From contig DBKX01000262.1 of the NCBI GenBank assembly GCA_002297865.1, positions 6,563 through 16,391 on the forward strand: 9,829 bases of DNA, written 5' to 3'. The DNA is from Lachnoclostridium sp. UBA739 (GTDB lineage: Bacteria > Bacillota_A > Clostridia > Lachnospirales > Lachnospiraceae). The notes beneath the pieces were generated by a model, which worked only from the letters and a program-made list of their open reading frames with translations, searched no databases and was not told the origin of the DNA. A program made the position numbers and the translations under genes. Below are positions 6,618-9,829 of the stretch, one piece after another (position 1 is the stretch's first letter; each line of letters opens with the position of its first letter).

Positions 6618-7589
6618 TTATGTCTTTTCAATCTGTAGATTAGTTCTTTCCGCTTGCAGATAACCAGCGTTTAAAATGGATACCTTCCACTCTTTTAAAC
6701 CAGGTCTATCCAAGCAAGCTTTATCGGCGCCGTAATCCTTCAGACAAATATTAATCGCAAGAATGATGTACTGCATGGGAATGTCGAGTTTTCCAGTTAG
6801 ATTTAATTCTTTATTGAATCTTTCAAAACAATCGAATATCAATTCGGCATCATTGGCTAAACGGTACCCGTTTCTATAAGCTTCTGGGAAGAAATAACGT
6901 GTATATGTCCATTCTGAGCCTAACGGATATTTTAAAAGCGAATCATAAGAAACCAGACAAATCTGCAAGTCCTTTACATCCCTGACACCGTGAAAATGAT
7001 GTTCCTGCACCATAAAACGCCCCACGAGCTGCTGTAACTTATGTTTAATAAATACCTGCTTTGCAACGAGGACTTCACTTGTTCCCACAAGCAGTGTTGT
7101 CATATGTATACCATTTATCATAAGACGATTGTAAATATCCATGAGCCAGGAATACTCTTTCTCCTCCAGATAATTTGCCTCATCTATAAAGAGAATAATC
7201 TTTTTACTGTTTGCTTCCCTTGCACAATTCAAAAGATAATTGATTAACCGTTCTTTCTTTTCAAATGTAGTTCCCTTAGCAGCAAAGGCATTTCCAATGT
7301 CATTTAAGAACTGTTCGTAAAATCGTTTTTCATTTAGCTTATGAAATGTCATATTTAGCTGGAATATTGGTAAATCTGGATTATATTCCTTTCGAAGCAA
7401 CTTTGTGATGCAGGCAATTGCTTTTGTCTTTCCTAATCTAGGTTTTCCATAAATGATGCCTCCAGGGGACTGATTATCAATCCACCTGCTGACATCGTTG
7501 AAAAGTGCAATAATTGCACCTGTATTAATTGAATAGTCATTATCGTAAACAGGGTGTTCACGTTTCCCTAATACTGGTCGTACTTCCAT
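6618..7589 (-). CDS. tnsC: TnsC/TniB-like AAA+ ATPase, transposition regulator
   Basis: This 323-residue protein should be the ATP-dependent adaptor that polymerises on target DNA, is recruited by TniQ and activates TnsB. Visible motifs are Walker A GKPRLGKT (48-55), Walker B IILFIDEAN with D136 and E137 (131-139), a sensor-1 strand LLVGTSE (166-172), and QQLVGRFM (186-193), where R191 may act as arginine finger. Residues 1-40 form the lead-in typical of TniB/TnsC proteins. The C-terminal third looks helical and may contact TniQ or TnsB. Length lies between TniB (about 300) and Tn7 TnsC (555). The ATG follows the tnsB stop by 14 bases with AGGGGGA as ribosome site. All core ATPase residues are present, so the gene looks intact. 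Confidence 0.92.
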   Translation of the reverse strand: MEVRPVLGKREHPVYDNDYSINTGAIIALFNDVSRWIDNQSPGGIIYGKPRLGKTKAIACITKLLRKEYNPDLPIFQLNMTFHKLNEKRFYEQFLNDIGNAFAAKGTTFEKKERLINYLLNCAREANSKKIILFIDEANYLEEKEYSWLMDIYNRLMINGIHMTTLLVGTSEVLVAKQVFIKHKLQQLVGRFMVQEHHFHGVRDVKDLQICLVSYDSLLKYPLGSEWTYTRYFFPEAYRNGYRLANDAELIFDCFERFNKELNLTGKLDIPMQYIILAINICLKDYGADKACLDRPGLKEWKVSILNAGYLQAERTNLQIEKT

Positions 7590-7603
7590 ACTACTTCCCC
7601 CTT

Positions 7604-9280
7604 CTATTCATAAAATGAGCGAAACAAATCAGACTGAATCATATTGTCTAAACTCTGATCAGATAACATATTATGAGTATTTCCATTATTCTTTGATTTA
7701 GTCTCATTAAAATCAACTACTGGTGTATTTTCTTTTCTGTTTTTGGTACGTTCCATATTCAAAGCAGCGAGTTTATTCCCTGCAGCTTTGTGCTTTCGTG
7801 CTTCATTATTTAAATAATCATGGTAAATAGTTATCGGATCATCCAATGGTCCAATAAAAACATTATTCTTACGAATGTATTGGCTAATAGCTCTCCTTTG
7901 TGCAAGTGAGTGTTTGGTATAAGCCCATTTTCCAGCAACATATAAAATGCCGATCTCACTTCCATCATTACGAAATGCTGTTACCGTTCTTAAATCATCT
8001 GGATTAATTAGGAGATTAATTGTTTCTCCGTATAAATCATAGGAACTGGAAAGTTCGTCGCTTCGATATTCGACACCTTCAAATTGAACATATGGTCGTC
8101 TTCCAGTCTGAATACTGCCTCGTACCGTTCGGGTAACTGTATAAGAAAGTAATGTGAAATTCTCCTGCTTTTCCTGTTCTAGATACGCAGGTACCATCCC
8201 CCGTTCTACTCTCTGTCTCAATACTTCAAGCGGAGAAAAGTTATTCAGTGAAGAATGCGGCGTCACGTTATACTGTGCAATCAGTACCTCTGTCAATTCT
8301 AAAATGTGTTGAAAACTGATACAGTAGTTTGCTGCTTCACTCTCACACTTCTCTCTTCTTGGATCGCTGATTCCAGTTCCAGTAGTAGAAACAATTCGGT
8401 GAAATCCTCTTGTTTCAAGACTCTGAAAGAAACGCTCTATAATACCTCTTCGTTCAGGCGTTGACACTGGTCCAAAGTTCATTACAACATTTAGGTATTC
8501 CGAAATCTGTTTTACACTGTCCTTTGCATGATGTGATAACGCATTGTCTAATTCAATTGAATCGAATACTGCCCATGACAACTCCGGCATAGCCAATGAA
8601 TGATAACCTTCACCCTCTGGATAATGCAGACCCGGTATTTGAAAATGCATCTTTTCATGTGGGACAACTGCATTCTGAATACAGCTTAAAATATCAAAAC
8701 GATTGTATTCTTCATTTACAGTCAGGTGATATCCTAGAATCGTTCTGGTTGCAACATCAATAAGGGTAAGTAGCCAAATACGTTTAATTGGCACCATTTG
8801 TATTTCTCCATCTTGGTTTTCTACTTGCACTGTTAGAATGCAGTCAATTTTATGCCCATCAATCTGCACTCTGCTAAATGGTCGCTGTACAGGATAGTTA
8901 ATGGGCATTCCAAGACCAGTGGATGAATACTTTTGCCTAGCGTCTTTATTTTGCCTAGAAATTGAGTAATTGGACATTTCCTGTTCTAGTTCATTCAGAT
9001 AGATATAAAGCGCTCGTTCCCCCATATTTTTTGTATTAAATGGATACTCATACTCTCTAATGCCTAACTCCTTGCATTTCCAAAGAAATTTTTCAAAAAT
9101 GATTTTCTTTGTGATGTTCTTTTCCAGTACTGTTTTATCTTTTTTTAGATATAAATTATCTACATACTCTTTCAATTCAGGATAGTCGTGGAGTAATTTC
9201 GTCATTGCGCCTGCAAAGGTTTTAACCAAATCCGTTACTGTTTTTGTCCGTTTATACTGCTCCAGATGCTTATATGGCAA
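7604..9280 (-). CDS. tnsB: TnsB-like DDE transposase, catalytic and C-terminal part
   Basis: This is the major part (558 codons) of a retroviral-integrase-type transposase that joins element 3' ends to target DNA. Numbered from the TTG at 9280, the catalytic triad is D141 (FSRVQIDGHKID), D245 (SIELDNALSHH) and E282 (RRGIIERFFQSLE). The D-E gap of 36 residues is right for the rve/Mu fold. The Mu-type beta-barrel domain follows (about 360-460: YTVTRTVRG, GVEYRSDEL). A charged, flexible tail rich in Asn and Lys (505-558) is probably the TnsC-binding end. It is in the same frame as 9290-9538 and separated from it only by TAG-TGT-GGG-TTA. The upstream part supplies the normal N-terminus, so the TTG is not the natural start. 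Whether it serves for reinitiation is unknown; only a weak GTGGG precedes it. Confidence 0.93.
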   Translation of the reverse strand: MPYKHLEQYKRTKTVTDLVKTFAGAMTKLLHDYPELKEYVDNLYLKKDKTVLEKNITKKIIFEKFLWKCKELGIREYEYPFNTKNMGERALYIYLNELEQEMSNYSISRQNKDARQKYSSTGLGMPINYPVQRPFSRVQIDGHKIDCILTVQVENQDGEIQMVPIKRIWLLTLIDVATRTILGYHLTVNEEYNRFDILSCIQNAVVPHEKMHFQIPGLHYPEGEGYHSLAMPELSWAVFDSIELDNALSHHAKDSVKQISEYLNVVMNFGPVSTPERRGIIERFFQSLETRGFHRIVSTTGTGISDPRREKCESEAANYCISFQHILELTEVLIAQYNVTPHSSLNNFSPLEVLRQRVERGMVPAYLEQEKQENFTLLSYTVTRTVRGSIQTGRRPYVQFEGVEYRSDELSSSYDLYGETINLLINPDDLRTVTAFRNDGSEIGILYVAGKWAYTKHSLAQRRAISQYIRKNNVFIGPLDDPITIYHDYLNNEARKHKAAGNKLAALNMERTKNRKENTPVVDFNETKSKNNGNTHNMLSDQSLDNMIQSDLFRSFYE

Positions 9281-9289
9281 TAACCCACA

Positions 9290-9292
9290 CTA
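9290..9292 (-). other. In-frame amber codon interrupting tnsB
   Basis: The minus-strand reading is CCA TAT GGA TAG TGT GGG TTA TTG CCA TAT AAG, with no frame change across the stop. Family proteins usually have Tyr or Phe and then Arg at the TAG-TGT position (as I recall the family). One base change from TAT/TAC gives TAG, and one from CGT gives TGT. A sequencing error, a recent mutation or recoding could each explain it. Confidence 0.85.
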
Positions 9293-9538
9293 TCCATATG
9301 GTGATCCATACTCATCCTTCTTCCTACACTTTTCAAGCCATTTGATTGGTGAAGATGCACTGCAATTAATGCTATTCGAAATCACGCTTAGCGAATAACC
9401 ATCAATATACATATCAACTGCTTGCTTACGCTGCATAAAAATAATATACATCTCTTTTGTAAGGCAGTCAGTATTAACAGTTTTCCAGGGTTTTCTCTCT
9501 TCTTCTAACTGAAACAGATCATATTTCTTACTTGCCAA
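9290..9538 (-). CDS. tnsB: TnsB-like transposase, N-terminal helix-turn-helix part
   Basis: These 82 residues are the normal N-terminus of the same TnsB. A short lead-in is followed by RKQAVDMYIDGYSLSVISNSINCSASSPIKWLEKC (37-71), a resolvase-like helix-turn-helix, then DEYGSPYG. In TnsB/TniA proteins this is followed by an aromatic residue and a GLxPY motif, as found here after the stop: TAG, Cys, then GLLPYKHLEQYKR in the same frame. The start is TTG at 9536-9538, supported by a strong GGAGGTGA 9 bases upstream and by an 11-bp overlap with the preceding gene's end. Alone this piece could bind DNA but not catalyse. It is either half of a nonsense mutant or the first half of a readthrough product. 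Confidence 0.85.
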   Translation of the reverse strand: MASKKYDLFQLEEERKPWKTVNTDCLTKEMYIIFMQRKQAVDMYIDGYSLSVISNSINCSASSPIKWLEKCRKKDEYGSPYG

Positions 9539-9794
9539 GAATACTCACCTCCGTATCAGGTGAATAAAATGCATCATTTAGATTCATGGTTATTAAACCA
9601 TCGTAATATGCAAATGCCATTATGGAAAGCAATTCATCAACGCTTATCGTTGTACCAAGCTTTTGATTTATGCTGGTTATTGGACATGAACCTGTTGATA
9701 CGACACTCTGAATGTTCTCGTAGAATGTGTTTGCTAATGCATGACTATACCGTTTGATTCTAGAACTCAAATGCAGGAGGTTTTCAATAAAAAA
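9528..9794 (-). pseudogene. tnsA: Probable C-terminal fragment of TnsA endonuclease
   Basis: About 88 codons are open up to the start of the putative IS end. They read FIENLLHLSSRIKRYS, then a compact helical region: NIQSVVSTG, PITSINQKLGTTISVDELLSIMAFAYYDGLITMNLNDAF and a short tail. The order (helix, short 'start-of-domain' helix, LG turn, D/E-LL helix, hydrophobic strand ending in I-T-M-N-L) resembles the winged-helix C-terminal domain of TnsA, which contacts TnsC, and the position directly upstream of tnsB fits tnsA. The N-terminal endonuclease domain, which cuts the 5' strands of the element, is absent. The TTG at 9770 has no ribosome site and the frame runs on to a TGA at 9813-9815, so this is a truncation, not a small gene. 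The stop at 9528 overlaps the tnsB start. Assignment rests on weak similarity plus context. Confidence 0.5.
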
Positions 9795-9829
9795 GGTACC
9801 TGTCTCACAATGTCATTAAGTTAAGGTAC
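9795..9829. mobile_element. Possible end of another insertion sequence at the window edge
   Basis: From 9795 the plus strand reads GGTACCTGTCTCACAATG and further AT-rich sequence. A CTGTCTCA motif close to the tip is common at ends of several IS families, and this is where the tnsA reading frame loses sense. AAGGTAC occurs at 9793-9799 and again at 9823-9829. The rest lies outside the window, so family and extent cannot be given. Confidence 0.3.

Larger units (their letters stand above)
4875..9829. mobile_element. Tn7-like transposon, one end plus tnsA(fragment)-tnsB-tnsC-tniQ operon
   Basis: Four genes on the minus strand in the canonical Tn7 order encode a possible endonuclease fragment, a DDE transposase, an AAA+ ATPase and a TniQ target selector, followed by an array of short repeats typical of such element ends. 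The proposed terminus starts TGTTTGTCGG at 4875, giving the usual 5' TGT; TGTCGG at 4879 is an alternative. The opposite end, any cargo and the target duplication lie to the right of the window. No CRISPR repeats or Cas genes are present. The broken tnsA and the amber codon in tnsB suggest it no longer moves by itself. Confidence 0.85.

Noticed and set aside
7041..7247. Plus-strand frame of 68 codons inside tnsC
   Set aside because: It is antisense to the Walker B region of an intact ATPase gene.
9560..9757. Plus-strand frame of 65 codons opposite the tnsA fragment
   Set aside because: No ribosome site or recognisable sequence; the minus-strand reading fits the operon.

Overview
The window looks like a low-GC Firmicute chromosome, most likely a Clostridia/Lachnospiraceae relative. 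The signs are AT-rich codon use, strong AGGAGG-type ribosome sites, a purine operon of the clostridial split type, a remnant of an Rpn/PD-(D/E)XK 'transposase' nuclease, and a clostridial-style lipoprotein with an LprI-type C-terminus. This assignment is inferred from gene content, not from a marker gene.

Left part (1-1455, minus strand). A purine operon encodes the last two steps of IMP synthesis as two separate proteins: a PurO-family IMP cyclohydrolase and a stand-alone AICAR formyltransferase that runs off the left edge. In front of it is a ZTP/ZMP (pfl-type) riboswitch. Its 3' pseudoknot strand is also the 5' arm of a strong intrinsic terminator. The ligand, ZMP/AICAR phosphate, is the substrate of the formyltransferase, so the control logic is self-consistent.

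Middle part (1540-4700, mostly plus strand). This is a patchy accessory stretch. Two intact exported proteins, each closed by a long hairpin terminator, sit among three gene remnants: the first 12 or so codons of an aldo/keto reductase, a MATE transporter lacking its start and most of its second half, and the C-terminal end of an Rpn-family nuclease with a late frameshift.

Right part (about 4875-9829, minus strand). This is one side of a Tn7-like transposon. Genes read right to left in the canonical order tnsA (C-terminal fragment only), tnsB (DDE transposase), tnsC (AAA+ ATPase) and tniQ (zinc-finger target-selection protein), with overlaps or short gaps that indicate one operon. Downstream of tniQ come a hairpin terminator and then an array of about seven degenerate repeats ending near TGTTTGTCGG (4875). 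I read the array as TnsB-binding sites and the element's end. No CRISPR array, Cas gene or cargo is visible. The element appears to be decaying: tnsB carries an in-frame amber codon after 83 codons, and tnsA is cut off where a different IS-like end seems to start at the right edge of the window.
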